The notes beneath the pieces are model-generated. The model was not told the origin of the DNA. It saw nothing but the letters and a program-made list of their open reading frames with translations, and did no database searches. Positions 42,274 to 51,164 of a stretch of DNA of 64,000 bases are shown one piece after another; within the stretch, counting starts at the first letter, position 1, and every line of letters starts with the position of its first letter. Both the position numbers and the translations under genes were made by a program. Source of the DNA: Nostoc sp. MS1 (GTDB lineage: Bacteria; Cyanobacteriota; Cyanobacteriia; Cyanobacteriales; Nostocaceae). The DNA lies in contig NZ_AP023441.1 in assembly GCF_019976755.1 (NCBI RefSeq), positions 806,001 to 870,000 on the forward strand, in the 5' to 3' direction.

Positions 42274-42462
42274 CTAGACCACGAAAAAGTTTAATAGCCC
42301 TACTAGTAACACTAGAGCAATCCAAACACCAGAACCAACCCAGAGGAGCTTTTTCGATTCAACCCAGTTTTGTGGGGTAGCATAAGCAACAGGTACGCCT
42401 ATAACCAGCACAAAAGATAGTAAAACAAGTGATACCAGGGCAAATTGGAATATTATGGTCAT
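42274..42462 (-). CDS. psbZ: Photosystem II protein PsbZ
   Basis: 62-residue two-span membrane protein of photosystem II (MTIIFQFALVSLVLLSFVLV, then WVGSGVWIALVLLVGLLNFF), lying at the periphery of the PSII core near CP43 and PsbK. The frame begins upstream (MGEVK), but the GGGAGAAG ribosome site 5-6 bases before the ATG at 42462 and the family length fix the start. The sequence between the spans, GVPVAYATPQNWVESKKLL, is characteristic. It is a single-gene unit. Confidence 0.95.
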   Translation of the reverse strand: MTIIFQFALVSLVLLSFVLVIGVPVAYATPQNWVESKKLLWVGSGVWIALVLLVGLLNFFVV

Positions 42463-42582
42463 TTTGACTTCTCCCAAGACAGCGACATACTAAAAGGAAG
42501 CACTAAAAATAGAATATCGTAACTGGCGACACTGACAGTTTTTCTTTATTTGTAAGCTAGCAGAAATTGCGACAATTAGTTA

Positions 42583-42644
42583 ATAGTCCATAGTCAATAG
42601 TTCATTGTTGACTGTTGACTGTTGACTGTTGACTAATAACTCTT
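42583..42644. repeat. GTTGACT heptamer repeat
   Basis: AGTCCATAGTCAATAGTTCA followed by four GTTGACT units (7 bases each) directly upstream of the start codon at 42645, where the ribosome site would be. The repeat may have moved into the leader. Confidence 0.75.
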
Positions 42645-45350
42645 ATGGATTTAATTCTTTGCCACACTACAGCAGATTTTGATACCTTGGGCGCAGCCGT
42701 AGGGTTAACTTGTCTATTGCCGGGAAGTAAGATTGTGTTGAGTGGTGGCGCACATCCACCTGTACGCGATTTTTTAGCGCTGCATCGGGATGAGTATCCG
42801 TTAATTGAAAGACGTTCGGTAAATGCTGAAAAAATTCGATCGCTAACGGTGGTGGATGCACAACAGCGCGATCGCCTGGGTAAACCTGCTGAGTGGTTGG
42901 ATTTACCTCAAGTCAAAACGATTACCGTTTACGACCACCACATGGGACAGGATTCAGATATTCCTGCTACCCAATTTCATATTGCCCCAGTAGGTGCAAC
43001 GACGACATTGATTGTGGAGGAGTTACAGCAACAGCAAATCAACCTTAACCCCTCCCAAGCCACAGTCATGGCTTTGGGTATTCATGTCGATACGGGTTCT
43101 TTGACCTATGACCAATCAACCCCACGGGATGCGATGGCTTTGGCTTGGTTGATGGAACAAGGCGCTAGTTTATCGGTAATTTCCAGTTACCGCGACCCTG
43201 GTTTATCTCCTCAATTGCAGAAATTGTTAACCGAAGCCTTGGAAAAATTGGAGTATCTTTGCTTGCGTGGTTATACTATTGCTTGGGTGACTTTACAAAC
43301 TGAGGGATATGTCCCAGGATTATCGAGTCTGGCATCGCAACTGATAGAGTTAACAGAAATTGATGCTTTGCTTTTGGCAAACGAACACCCCTTAAATAAG
43401 GATGATGTGCGGTTGACTGTGATTGGGCGATCGCAAATTCCTGGTCTACACCTTGACAAATTATTCCAATCGTTCGGCGGTGGCGGTCATTCCCAAGCTG
43501 CATCACTCAATTTACGCGGTGTCGATAGCCAAGATATTCTGCAACAACTTCTTAAAGGTGTCAAAGCTGGTATTCCTCATCCGCCTACAGCTAGGGACTT
43601 GATGTCCTCCCCAGTTCGCACAATTCGCCCAGAAACTACCATTGCCGAGGCACAACGAATATTATTACGTTACGGTCACTCTGGCTTATCTGTGGTCGAT
43701 TCCCAAGGGGAACTGATAGGTGTGATTTCTCGCCGCGATTTAGATATTGCCCTACACCACGGATTTAATCATGCGCCAGTCAAAGGCTACATGACCACCA
43801 ATGTCAAAACAATTGCCCCAGACACGACATTGCCACAAATTGAGTCGTTAATGGTGACTTATGATATTGGTCGCTTACCAGTGTTAGAGAACGAGCAGTT
43901 AGTAGGTATTGTCACTCGGACTGATGTGTTGCGGGAACTGCATCAAGGAGAAGGCGGAGAGGCAGAAGGGCAGAGGGGCAAAGGAGAAAATATTGTTAAG
44001 TTTTCTAGCTTGGAACAATTACGCGATCGCCTCAATCCCCAACTCTGGCAATTACTCACCACCGCTTCCCAAGCAGCCGAGAAAAGGGGTTGGCATCTTT
44101 ATTTAGTGGGTGGTGCAGTGCGAGACTTACTGTTGGCAGAAGCCGCAGCCAACAGTCTTATGATTACAGATATTGATTTGGTAGTTGATGGTTTTCACAA
44201 ATCGGCCGATGTGGGTGCAGGTGTGGAACTAGCAAAAGCACTGCAAGAAATTTACCCAGCCGCCCGTTTAGAAATTCACGGCGCTTTCCAAACGGCTGCC
44301 TTGTTGTGGCACAAAGACCCCGAATTAGATTCATTATGGGTAGATATTGCCACCGCTAGAACAGAGTTTTATCCTTACCCAGCAGCCAATCCCGAAGTTG
44401 AAGCCAGTTCTATTCGCCAAGATTTATACCGCCGCGACTTTACTGTCAACGCCCTCGCCTTGCGCCTCACCCCTCCCCGCGCTGGCGATTTACTCGATTT
44501 CTTCGGCGGATTACTAGATTTAAAAGCCAAGCAAATCCGAGTCCTCCACGCCAACAGCTTTATCGAAGACCCCACCCGCATCTATCGGGGTGTGCGCTTT
44601 GCGGTGCGTTTTGGCTTTACTCTTGAACCACGTACCGAAGAATACATCCGCTATGCCATTAATAGTGGCGTTTACGATCGCACCGCCCAAACCAACACCA
44701 AAACCCCAGCCCTACAAACTCGCCTCAAAGCTGAATTAAAGCACATCTTAGAAGCCCCCTACTGGAGATCGGCTTTACAGTTACTCGATAATTTAGGGGC
44801 TTTGCAGTGCATCCATCCCACCCTCAGTTTAGATGATGAACTTAAACGTCAACTGCGTTTACTAGAAAGCTATTTGAGGCGATTTGATCCGCAACAAAAT
44901 TTAATTCACTGGCAAATGCGCTTAGAAGCCATCATTGCCCACCTCTCACCACAGTATCGCGGTAAAGTCGCCAAAAATCTACAATTACAAGAAGATAGTA
45001 TTAAGCACTTACAAAACCTAGCTAAAGCGAAAAGCGAGATTGAAGAATCTTTACCTAATTATCAACGTCCCAGCCAAATAGTGCAATTACTCCGCAAATA
45101 TAACCTAGAAATATTGATTTTAATTGCCTTACAAAGTCAGCGAAAAATTAGGCGGCAGATATGGCATTACTTAACTGTTTGGGCTAATGTCCAGCCAATA
45201 TTAAATGGTAATGACCTGAAGAAATTAGGTTATAGTCCAGGGCCGCAATATAAACAAATGCTAGAGGATTTATTAGCCGCTACATTGGATGGACATATGA
45301 AAAATCAACTAGAAGCACAAGAGTTTTTAGCCAAGCACTATCCTCGATAA
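42645..45350 (+). CDS. DHH-CBS-CBS-tRNA nucleotidyltransferase fusion (poly(A) polymerase/CCA enzyme)
   Basis: 901 residues. The N-terminal DHH phosphoesterase (about 1-310) has MDLILCHTTADFDTLGAAVG, VYDHHMGQD and FGGGGHSQAASL (DHHA1 end). Two CBS domains follow (about 318-435: TARDLMSSPVRTI; GYMTTNVKTIAPD). The class II nucleotidyltransferase head is YLVGGAVRDLLL with DIDLVVDG, then FTVNALALRL and the helical RNA-binding neck (EDPTRIYRGVRFAVRFGFTL). The DHH-CBS-transferase order is known from cyanobacteria and Aquifex, where one of two enzymes adds A and another CC. A purine-rich linker, GEGGEAEGQRGKGEN, interrupts the CBS-transferase junction. It may add the terminal A of tRNA or poly(A) tails. 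Confidence 0.9.
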   Translation: MDLILCHTTADFDTLGAAVGLTCLLPGSKIVLSGGAHPPVRDFLALHRDEYPLIERRSVNAEKIRSLTVVDAQQRDRLGKPAEWLDLPQVKTITVYDHHMGQDSDIPATQFHIAPVGATTTLIVEELQQQQINLNPSQATVMALGIHVDTGSLTYDQSTPRDAMALAWLMEQGASLSVISSYRDPGLSPQLQKLLTEALEKLEYLCLRGYTIAWVTLQTEGYVPGLSSLASQLIELTEIDALLLANEHPLNKDDVRLTVIGRSQIPGLHLDKLFQSFGGGGHSQAASLNLRGVDSQDILQQLLKGVKAGIPHPPTARDLMSSPVRTIRPETTIAEAQRILLRYGHSGLSVVDSQGELIGVISRRDLDIALHHGFNHAPVKGYMTTNVKTIAPDTTLPQIESLMVTYDIGRLPVLENEQLVGIVTRTDVLRELHQGEGGEAEGQRGKGENIVKFSSLEQLRDRLNPQLWQLLTTASQAAEKRGWHLYLVGGAVRDLLLAEAAANSLMITDIDLVVDGFHKSADVGAGVELAKALQEIYPAARLEIHGAFQTAALLWHKDPELDSLWVDIATARTEFYPYPAANPEVEASSIRQDLYRRDFTVNALALRLTPPRAGDLLDFFGGLLDLKAKQIRVLHANSFIEDPTRIYRGVRFAVRFGFTLEPRTEEYIRYAINSGVYDRTAQTNTKTPALQTRLKAELKHILEAPYWRSALQLLDNLGALQCIHPTLSLDDELKRQLRLLESYLRRFDPQQNLIHWQMRLEAIIAHLSPQYRGKVAKNLQLQEDSIKHLQNLAKAKSEIEESLPNYQRPSQIVQLLRKYNLEILILIALQSQRKIRRQIWHYLTVWANVQPILNGNDLKKLGYSPGPQYKQMLEDLLAATLDGHMKNQLEAQEFLAKHYPR

Positions 45351-46088
45351 TTAAATTGTGTCTGGATCAATATTCAACTCCCGCAACTTTGCCGCCAAAC
45401 GTTCAGCTTTTTGTTGTGCTTGTTGTGCTTGTAGCTGTGCTTGCTGTACTTGTAGGTGTGCCTGTTGTGCTTCTTCTTCTGGTGTGGGTACTAATTCACC
45501 ATCCACTGTAAAAAACCGTACTAATCCTTGATGAACTCCTAGATATAACTCTAACTGCTGACTCCACAAATACCCTTGCTCATTTGCTTGTAAAGGTTCA
45601 TATTTTCCATCTAATATATGAAACCCGGCAAATTCTTGTGTATAAGGATCAAACCAAAAATAATCTGGTGTACGAAAGGTATCTTGATAGATGGTTTTTT
45701 TTAAACCTCTATCTGTTTTAGCTGTTGAGTCAGACAATATTTCTAAAATCACGTTGGGATATTTACCATCTTCTTCCCACACAACCCAACTTTTGCGAGT
45801 TTTACGTTCAGTTCCCAACACGACAAAAAAGTCCGGGCCTCGAAAGTATTCTGATTTAAGTTGACGTGGACTATAGTAAATAGTCAGGTTTCCCGCCGCA
45901 TAGAAATCATTTCTATCTCGCCATAACCATTCTAGACATTGTAAAAGTAAGATTATTTGTCGTAAATGTAGTTCCGTTTCCAAGGGCGGTTCGTCACTCC
46001 ATAAGTCACCAGGGGGAAATATTACATCTTGCGAGATGTCTTTTTGTGATTCTAATTCGTGGGCAATGGTCATAGAATCAATTGGCAT
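45351..46088 (-). CDS. Uma2-family (PD-(D/E)XK-like) restriction endonuclease-fold protein
   Basis: About 245 residues, soluble. The nuclease-fold core has FRGPDFFVVL (Asp), VVWEEDGKYPNVILEILSDS (Glu-x-Leu in place of Glu-x-Lys) and KTIYQDTFRTPDYFWFDP, the usual Uma2 pattern. The final 45 residues are a Gln/Ala-rich coiled coil (QQAHLQVQQAQLQAQQAQQK) common in cyanobacterial members. Function of Uma2 proteins is not known; they occur in many copies per genome. The frame allows TTG (46091), ATG (46088) or ATG (46073) as start; none has a clear ribosome site. It is convergent with the tRNA enzyme, 1 base apart. Confidence 0.75.
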   Translation of the reverse strand: MPIDSMTIAHELESQKDISQDVIFPPGDLWSDEPPLETELHLRQIILLLQCLEWLWRDRNDFYAAGNLTIYYSPRQLKSEYFRGPDFFVVLGTERKTRKSWVVWEEDGKYPNVILEILSDSTAKTDRGLKKTIYQDTFRTPDYFWFDPYTQEFAGFHILDGKYEPLQANEQGYLWSQQLELYLGVHQGLVRFFTVDGELVPTPEEEAQQAHLQVQQAQLQAQQAQQKAERLAAKLRELNIDPDTI

Positions 46089-46236
46089 CAATTATTGGTG
46101 CGATTATTTTAGCATTTATCATCATGTTGATTAACCATAGAGAGAATATGTTGACTTTGCGAAATCCTCTTGTGCTACACTGTAGTTTATAATCAAACCT
46201 CCAATGAGATAGCTGCAATGAAGTAGTCATGAAGTA

Positions 46237-46317
46237 ATGTTGCGTCTCGGCAACAAATGTCAAAACCGAATCAGCAAAACATATTTGACAGGTTACTTCC
46301 CCATAGTCATGAGCTAA
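46237..46317 (+). CDS. Possible 26-codon leader ORF upstream of ABC-F
   Basis: ATG at 46237 opens a 26-codon frame (MLRLGNKCQNRISKTYLTGY, ending FPIVMS) that stops at 46317, 30 bases before a terminator-like hairpin. Two tiny ATG AAG stop frames precede it. The ribosome site is weak (GAAG, overlapping). Antibiotic-responsive ABC-F genes in other bacteria often have such leader frames; that analogy is the only functional evidence. Confidence 0.3.
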   Translation: MLRLGNKCQNRISKTYLTGYFPIVMS

Positions 46318-46346
46318 CAGACTTTTTATAACTGATATCTACATTT

Positions 46347-46381
46347 AGCCGCTTGTTGAGTTTTTGCGGCTGGATTTTTTG
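46347..46381 (+). terminator. Attenuator-like terminator upstream of ABC-F
   Basis: AGCCGC (46347-46352) and GCGGCT (46366-46371) form a stem followed by GGATTTTTTG, 68 bases before the ABC-F start. A second hairpin ACCCGT/ACGGGT (46394-46399, 46414-46419) follows. The gap 46089-46448 holds no other gene. It fits a read-through control of the ABC-F gene, or ends an unseen upstream RNA. Confidence 0.55.
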
Positions 46382-46448
46382 TTTGCCTAATCTACCCGTG
46401 ATTTATTACAGAGACGGGTGGTATTTCGCCAATTGAGGTTTGAGAATA

Positions 46449-48047
46449 ATGCAGAAAAAATCAATATTAATAGCTGAAAATTTAGCTCACGAACTCAGCT
46501 TAGAAAGGACTTTGTTTCAAGGGATAAATATAAGTATTGAGCAAGGTAATCGCATTGCTTTAGTTGGGAACAATGGTGTCGGTAAATCAACACTTTTGAA
46601 AATACTTGCAGGTCAAGTTCATACCCAAAGAGGTTCTGTAAAGAAATATGGTTCTGTCTACTATTTACCTCAAATTAGTACTATTAAAGAAGCAATCAAT
46701 ACAGATACATTGTTAAATTTTTTAAGTACTATTTCTGATGAATGGTGGCAGATTCAAGATATTTTTCAGACGAGGTTTAATACCGAGATTGACCTACAGC
46801 TACCAGTGAATAATTTAAGTGGTGGTGAACTAACAAAGTTATTTTTGGCGATTGGTTTATCTAAGGAACCCGATTTATTATTACTTGATGAACCAACCAA
46901 TCACATGGATTTACAAGCATTAGAAAGCTTGAGGCAATTTCTAGTAAATTTCTCTGGTTCATTTGTGATTGTTTCTCACAAGCCGTTTTTCCTCGACCAA
47001 GTTACAGATGTTACTTGGGAACTAACACCAGATGGCTTAAAAGTTTACGGTGGTAATTTTTCTTACTACCGAGAACAGATGCAGATAGAATTAGATGCAG
47101 CCATGCGATCGCACGAAGTAGCTAGGAAGGAACTCAAGCGTGTCCAAACTACGGCGATGCAGGAACAGCAGCGTGCAGCACAAGCTCAACGCAATGGTAG
47201 AGCTAAGTTACTCAATGGTAGTATCGACAGAATGGCAGCCGGACTAATTAAAAGTAAAGCCGAGTCTTCCGCCGGAACAGCTAAAACCAAACATGAGGCG
47301 GCTGTAGCTAAAGCTACTCAAAAAGTTGCAGAGACTAAGATTAAAACCCACAAGGTAACGAGTATCCAATTAGAGGAGAAAAATCACAAACGCAGAAACT
47401 TAGTTAACATTGAAGGTGCGAATCTTTGGGTATCAGAACGCCTACTGATTGAGAATATACTATTAAATATAGTCACTGGCGATCGCATTTCCATTATCGG
47501 TGCAAATGGTTCTGGAAAATCCTCGCTTATCAAGGCAATTCTAGGAACAGACAACACAACTGTCCTAAAATCTGGTGAGGTTTTCCTTGCACCCAGTCTC
47601 AAGGCTGTGTATCTTGACCAAACTTACCAATTAGTCAACCGCCAGCAGACAATTTTGGAAAATATGCAGACTGCTAACCCCAGTCTCAACTATCAGCAGC
47701 TACGCCAACAGCTAGGACACTTCTTGTTCAAATACGATGATGTCCACAAAAGTGCTTCCGTATTGAGTGGTGGTGAATTAGCTAGACTAGTGATCGCAAT
47801 TATTAGTATTTCAGAAATTGACCTATTAATTCTCGATGAGCCAACCAACAACCTGGATATAGAAACCACTGAGCAAATGATATCAGCCCTTAACGAATAT
47901 CAAGGTGCAATTTTGGTTATCTCCCACGATATCGACTTCCTGAGCCGCATTAATATCACCCAAAGTTTTCAACTAAAAGCACAAACCTTGCAGATGACAA
48001 CATATCTACCCAGTCAAGCAGAGCAATACTACCACGAATTACTGTAG
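46449..48047 (+). CDS. ABC-F family ATPase (ribosome protection/translation factor type)
   Basis: 532 residues from the ATG at 46449 (MQKKSILIAENLAHE), which has GAGG 11 bases upstream; TTG at 46440 is too close to it. Two ABC domains without membrane spans: VGNNGVGKSTLLKILAG, LSGGELTKLFLAIGLSKEP and LLLDEPTNHMD; then IGANGSGKSSLIKAIL, LSGGELARLVIAIIS and LILDEPTNNLD. Between them is a basic linker (about 200-300: RVQTTAMQEQQRAAQAQRNG, KSKAESSAGTAKTKHEAAVA) that in ABC-F proteins reaches into the ribosomal E-site. The shape is closer to the antibiotic-resistance ABC-F group than to EttA. The attenuator-like leader supports drug or translation-stress control. Confidence 0.85.
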   Translation: MQKKSILIAENLAHELSLERTLFQGINISIEQGNRIALVGNNGVGKSTLLKILAGQVHTQRGSVKKYGSVYYLPQISTIKEAINTDTLLNFLSTISDEWWQIQDIFQTRFNTEIDLQLPVNNLSGGELTKLFLAIGLSKEPDLLLLDEPTNHMDLQALESLRQFLVNFSGSFVIVSHKPFFLDQVTDVTWELTPDGLKVYGGNFSYYREQMQIELDAAMRSHEVARKELKRVQTTAMQEQQRAAQAQRNGRAKLLNGSIDRMAAGLIKSKAESSAGTAKTKHEAAVAKATQKVAETKIKTHKVTSIQLEEKNHKRRNLVNIEGANLWVSERLLIENILLNIVTGDRISIIGANGSGKSSLIKAILGTDNTTVLKSGEVFLAPSLKAVYLDQTYQLVNRQQTILENMQTANPSLNYQQLRQQLGHFLFKYDDVHKSASVLSGGELARLVIAIISISEIDLLILDEPTNNLDIETTEQMISALNEYQGAILVISHDIDFLSRINITQSFQLKAQTLQMTTYLPSQAEQYYHELL

Positions 48048-48049
48048 TG

Positions 48050-48104
48050 TTTGTAGTAAGGACTTTAGTCCTTCTCCCCTAAAAACTAAAGTTTTTACTA
48101 CAAA
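48050..48104. repeat. Bidirectional hairpin repeat after ABC-F
   Basis: TTTGTAGTAA (48050-48059) pairs perfectly with TTACTACAAA (48095-48104), and inner ACTTTAG (48062-48068) with CTAAAGT (48086-48092). This GTAGTAAGGACTTTAGTCC type is a familiar cyanobacterial intergenic element and can stop transcripts after the ABC-F gene. Confidence 0.6.
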
Positions 48105-48287
48105 CAAAAATTTTAGATTTTTTTCATACTTGACCCAGTATTTATAATTAGATAATTATATGTCTATATAGTTACAATTATTTAGATGTCCAAACGGCTA
48201 AATCAACATAACTACACCAGAAAGAAGGAAGCCGTAAAGCATACAGGCAAGTTATAATTCTCTTGCGGATAAGCGTAACAAAAATTT

Positions 48288-48614
48288 ATGAGTAATCCTC
48301 TCGTACAAGCATTTTTCGTGGGTAGAGCTGTAGCCGAAGTGATCAACGAGCGTCTAGAAGTCGCTTTTACTGATGCTTTGAGTGAAATCGGTAAATTTGA
48401 TGCGGAAGCTAGAGAGCAACTACGTCAATTCACTGACGAAGTATTAGAAAGGGCAAACCGAGCCTCTGCTGCGACTGGCGCAGGACAAACAACTACAGGT
48501 AGCGGACAAACTGTCTCTGAATCAGTTGACTTACAAGCCAACATTGACGAGTTAAGAGCAGAAATCGCCCTATTGCGTAATGAGTTACAACGTTACCGCA
48601 GCAGTTCAGTATAG
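48288..48614 (+). CDS. Small conserved cyanobacterial protein (DUF6825-like)
   Basis: 108 residues, soluble: an N-terminal part MSNPLVQAFFVGRAVAEVIN, a helical section rich in Glu and Ala, a low-complexity Thr/Gly linker (AATGAGQTTTGSGQTVS) and a coiled-coil end (LQANIDELRAEIALLRNELQ). It recalls the cyanobacterial/plastid family DUF6825, reported as thylakoid-associated, but I rely on memory for this. It stands 71 bases before the AarF kinase gene in the same direction and could be co-transcribed with it. Confidence 0.6.
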   Translation: MSNPLVQAFFVGRAVAEVINERLEVAFTDALSEIGKFDAEAREQLRQFTDEVLERANRASAATGAGQTTTGSGQTVSESVDLQANIDELRAEIALLRNELQRYRSSSV

Positions 48615-48685
48615 ATTTAGTCATGAGTCATTAGTCAAGACTTACAGACAAATGACATTTTACAAAAAACGGTTTAGGGATCAGA

Positions 48686-50422
48686 GTGTCTTTTCTTCCA
48701 GGTGATTCAGTAACAAACCAACGGTACGCGCAAGATATGGAAACTACTTATTCAGATAAGGCTTACCGTTGGAATCGAGAAAACTACTCTAGCAAGCGGC
48801 GCTTTGTGGACATTTGGTCTTTTGTCTTGACCTTAATGTTCAAGCTTTGGCGATACAACAAATCTTGGAGTTATCCTGGCGGTGTTACGGAAGCAAAACA
48901 GGCTGCGCGGCGTAAGGCTCAAGCAGTCTGGATTCGTAATACTCTATTAGATTTGGGGCCGACTTTTATTAAAGTCGGGCAGTTATTTTCTACCCGTGCA
49001 GATATATTTCCTAGCGAATACGTAGATGAGTTAGCCAAGCTACAAGACAAAGTACCGGCATTTAGCTATGAGCAAGTAGAAAAAACTATTGAGCAAGAAT
49101 TAGGTAAAAAAATTCCCGAACTATTCCACAGTTTTGAGCCGATACCTCTAGCAGCCGCTAGTTTAGGTCAGGTACACAAGGCTGTGTTACATAGTGGGGA
49201 ATCTGTGGTTGTGAAAATACAGCGACCCGGATTAAAAAAGTTATTTGAGATAGATTTACAAATTCTTAAAGGTATTGCCCGATACTTCCAAAGTCATCCT
49301 AAATGGGGCAAGGGACGCGACTGGATAGGGATTTACGAAGAATGTTGTCGCATTCTTTGGGAAGAAATTGATTACCTTAATGAAGGGCGTAATGCGGACA
49401 CTTTTCGGCGGAATTTTCGAGGTCACGACTGGGTAAAAGTGCCTAAAGTTTATTGGCGTTATGCTTCGCCGCGCGTCCTAACGTTGGAATACTTGCCAGG
49501 AATTAAAATTAGTCAATACGAAGCCATAGAGGCCGCAGGGTTAGATAGAAAAGTACTAGCTCGTCAAGGCGCTCAAGCCTACCTCATGCAGCTACTAAAT
49601 AACGGCTTTTTCCATGCCGATCCCCACCCAGGAAATATTGCCGTTAGTGCCGATGGCGCGTTGATTTTCTACGATTTCGGCATGATGGGGCAGATTAAAT
49701 CCAATATCCGCGAAGGGCTAATGCAAACGCTGTTTGGCATCGCTCAGAAAGATGGCGATCGCGTAGTCCAGTCTCTCGTAGATTTAGGCGCGATCGCTCC
49801 CGTAGAAGATATGGGGCCTGTGCGGCGTTCGGTGCAGTATATGCTCGACCACTTCATGGATAAGCCCTTTGAGAATCAATCCGTCGCGGCGATTAGTGAT
49901 GATTTATACGAAATAGCTTATAATCAACCATTTAGATTTCCTGCAACTTTCACCTTTGTGATGCGTGCTTTTTCCACCCTAGAAGGGGTAGGCAAAGGCT
50001 TAGATCCAGAGTTTAACTTTATGGAAGTTGCCCAACCTTATGCAATGCAGATTATGACCGATATGAATGGTTCAGACGGCAATAGTTTCCTGAATGAATT
50101 AAGCCGCCAAGCAGTCCAAGTTAGTACCACTGCTTTTGGATTACCACGCAGATTAGAAGATACCCTAGAAAAATTAGAACGCGGGGATATGCGAGTGCGT
50201 GTGCGTTCTATAGAATCAGAAAGGCTCCTGCGGCGACAGGGAAATATTCAAATTGGCATCACTTACGCTTTGATAATCAGTGGATTTACGCTTTCAGCTA
50301 CTATTTTGTTAGTAAATCATTATGTATGGTTAGCAGTGGTAGCTGGTTTAATTGCCGCAGCCGTTTCAGTAACACTGATTCGCCTGCTTCTGCGCCTCGA
50401 CCGTTACGACCGTATGTATTAA
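48686..50422 (+). CDS. AarF/ABC1/UbiB family atypical kinase
   Basis: 578 residues from GTG 48686 (MSFLPGDSVTNQRYAQ); ATG at 48737 (METTYSDKAYRW) is the alternative. The UbiB fold is shown by the KxGQ motif FIKVGQLFSTRADIFPSEYV, the Ala-rich loop LAAASLGQVHKAVL in place of a Gly-rich loop, catalytic FHADPHPGNI and metal-binding YDFGMMG. Two membrane spans at the C-terminus (YALIISGFTLSATILLVNHY, VAGLIAAAVSVTLIRLLL) tether it. Such proteins support quinone or lipid metabolism; in cyanobacteria and plastids they are linked to plastoquinone and tocopherol. The PP2C gene starts 22 bases later, so they share a transcript. Confidence 0.85.
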   Translation: MSFLPGDSVTNQRYAQDMETTYSDKAYRWNRENYSSKRRFVDIWSFVLTLMFKLWRYNKSWSYPGGVTEAKQAARRKAQAVWIRNTLLDLGPTFIKVGQLFSTRADIFPSEYVDELAKLQDKVPAFSYEQVEKTIEQELGKKIPELFHSFEPIPLAAASLGQVHKAVLHSGESVVVKIQRPGLKKLFEIDLQILKGIARYFQSHPKWGKGRDWIGIYEECCRILWEEIDYLNEGRNADTFRRNFRGHDWVKVPKVYWRYASPRVLTLEYLPGIKISQYEAIEAAGLDRKVLARQGAQAYLMQLLNNGFFHADPHPGNIAVSADGALIFYDFGMMGQIKSNIREGLMQTLFGIAQKDGDRVVQSLVDLGAIAPVEDMGPVRRSVQYMLDHFMDKPFENQSVAAISDDLYEIAYNQPFRFPATFTFVMRAFSTLEGVGKGLDPEFNFMEVAQPYAMQIMTDMNGSDGNSFLNELSRQAVQVSTTAFGLPRRLEDTLEKLERGDMRVRVRSIESERLLRRQGNIQIGITYALIISGFTLSATILLVNHYVWLAVVAGLIAAAVSVTLIRLLLRLDRYDRMY

Positions 50423-50444
50423 TCTTTGTTAGCAGTAAAAATTT

Positions 50445-51164
50445 ATGAAACTGATCTTCACGGGTCTAAGTGATCCGGGGCTTATTCGTTCCAATAATCA
50501 AGATTATTACTATATCGACCCGGAAGGGCGATTTTTCATTGTTGCTGATGGTATGGGGGGTCATGCAGGGGGTGAAGAAGCCAGTCGCATCGCTACAACC
50601 GAAATTCAAGCATATTTGACATCTAATTGGGATGCTCCTGAGCCATCGCCTAAATTACTAGAACAAGCTTTATGGCGTGCTAACACAGCCATTGTCCAGG
50701 ATCAGCAAAATCATCCTGAACGGGCTGATATGGGTACTACAGTCGTCGTGGTCATGTTCCGTGGCGAGCCTTGGTGCGGTCATGTTGGTGACTCCCGCCT
50801 GTATCGCTTCCGCCAGACACAGCTAGAGCAAGTTACAGAAGACCATACCTGGGTAGCAAGAGCCATCCAAGTCGGCGACATCACCGCCGAGGAAGCCAGA
50901 GTGCATCCATTCCGCCATGTGTTATCCCGTTGTTTGGGTCGAGAAGACCTACATCAGGTCGATGTACAACCCCTAGATGTGAAAGCAGGCGATCGCTTAC
51001 TCTTGTGTAGTGATGGTCTCACAGAAGAATTAGCCGATAATGCGATCGCCGATCAGCTGCAACACACCTCCATCCTAGAAAAATCCGCCCACTCCCTAGT
51101 AGAAGCAGCCAAAGAACAAGGCGGTCACGACAATATCACCGTCGTCCTAGTCGCCCTTGAATAG
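50445..51164 (+). CDS. PP2C-family Ser/Thr phosphatase (Stp1/PrpC type)
   Basis: 239 residues, single soluble domain. Conserved metal-binding Asp residues appear in IRSNNQDYYYID, FFIVADGMGGHAGGEEASR, DRLLLCSDGLTEEL and QGGHDNITVVLVAL; RADMGTTVVVVM and HVGDSRLYRF complete the family set. It removes phosphates placed by Hanks-type kinases, several of which are in this window. It follows the AarF-kinase gene by 22 bases and faces the long nblA leader. The usual kinase-phosphatase antagonism is inferred. Confidence 0.9.
   Translation: MKLIFTGLSDPGLIRSNNQDYYYIDPEGRFFIVADGMGGHAGGEEASRIATTEIQAYLTSNWDAPEPSPKLLEQALWRANTAIVQDQQNHPERADMGTTVVVVMFRGEPWCGHVGDSRLYRFRQTQLEQVTEDHTWVARAIQVGDITAEEARVHPFRHVLSRCLGREDLHQVDVQPLDVKAGDRLLLCSDGLTEELADNAIADQLQHTSILEKSAHSLVEAAKEQGGHDNITVVLVALE

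Noticed and set aside
46078..46263. 61-codon minus-strand ORF upstream of the Uma2 gene
   Set aside because: Overlaps the Uma2 start and the ABC-F leader, and has no ribosome site or motif.
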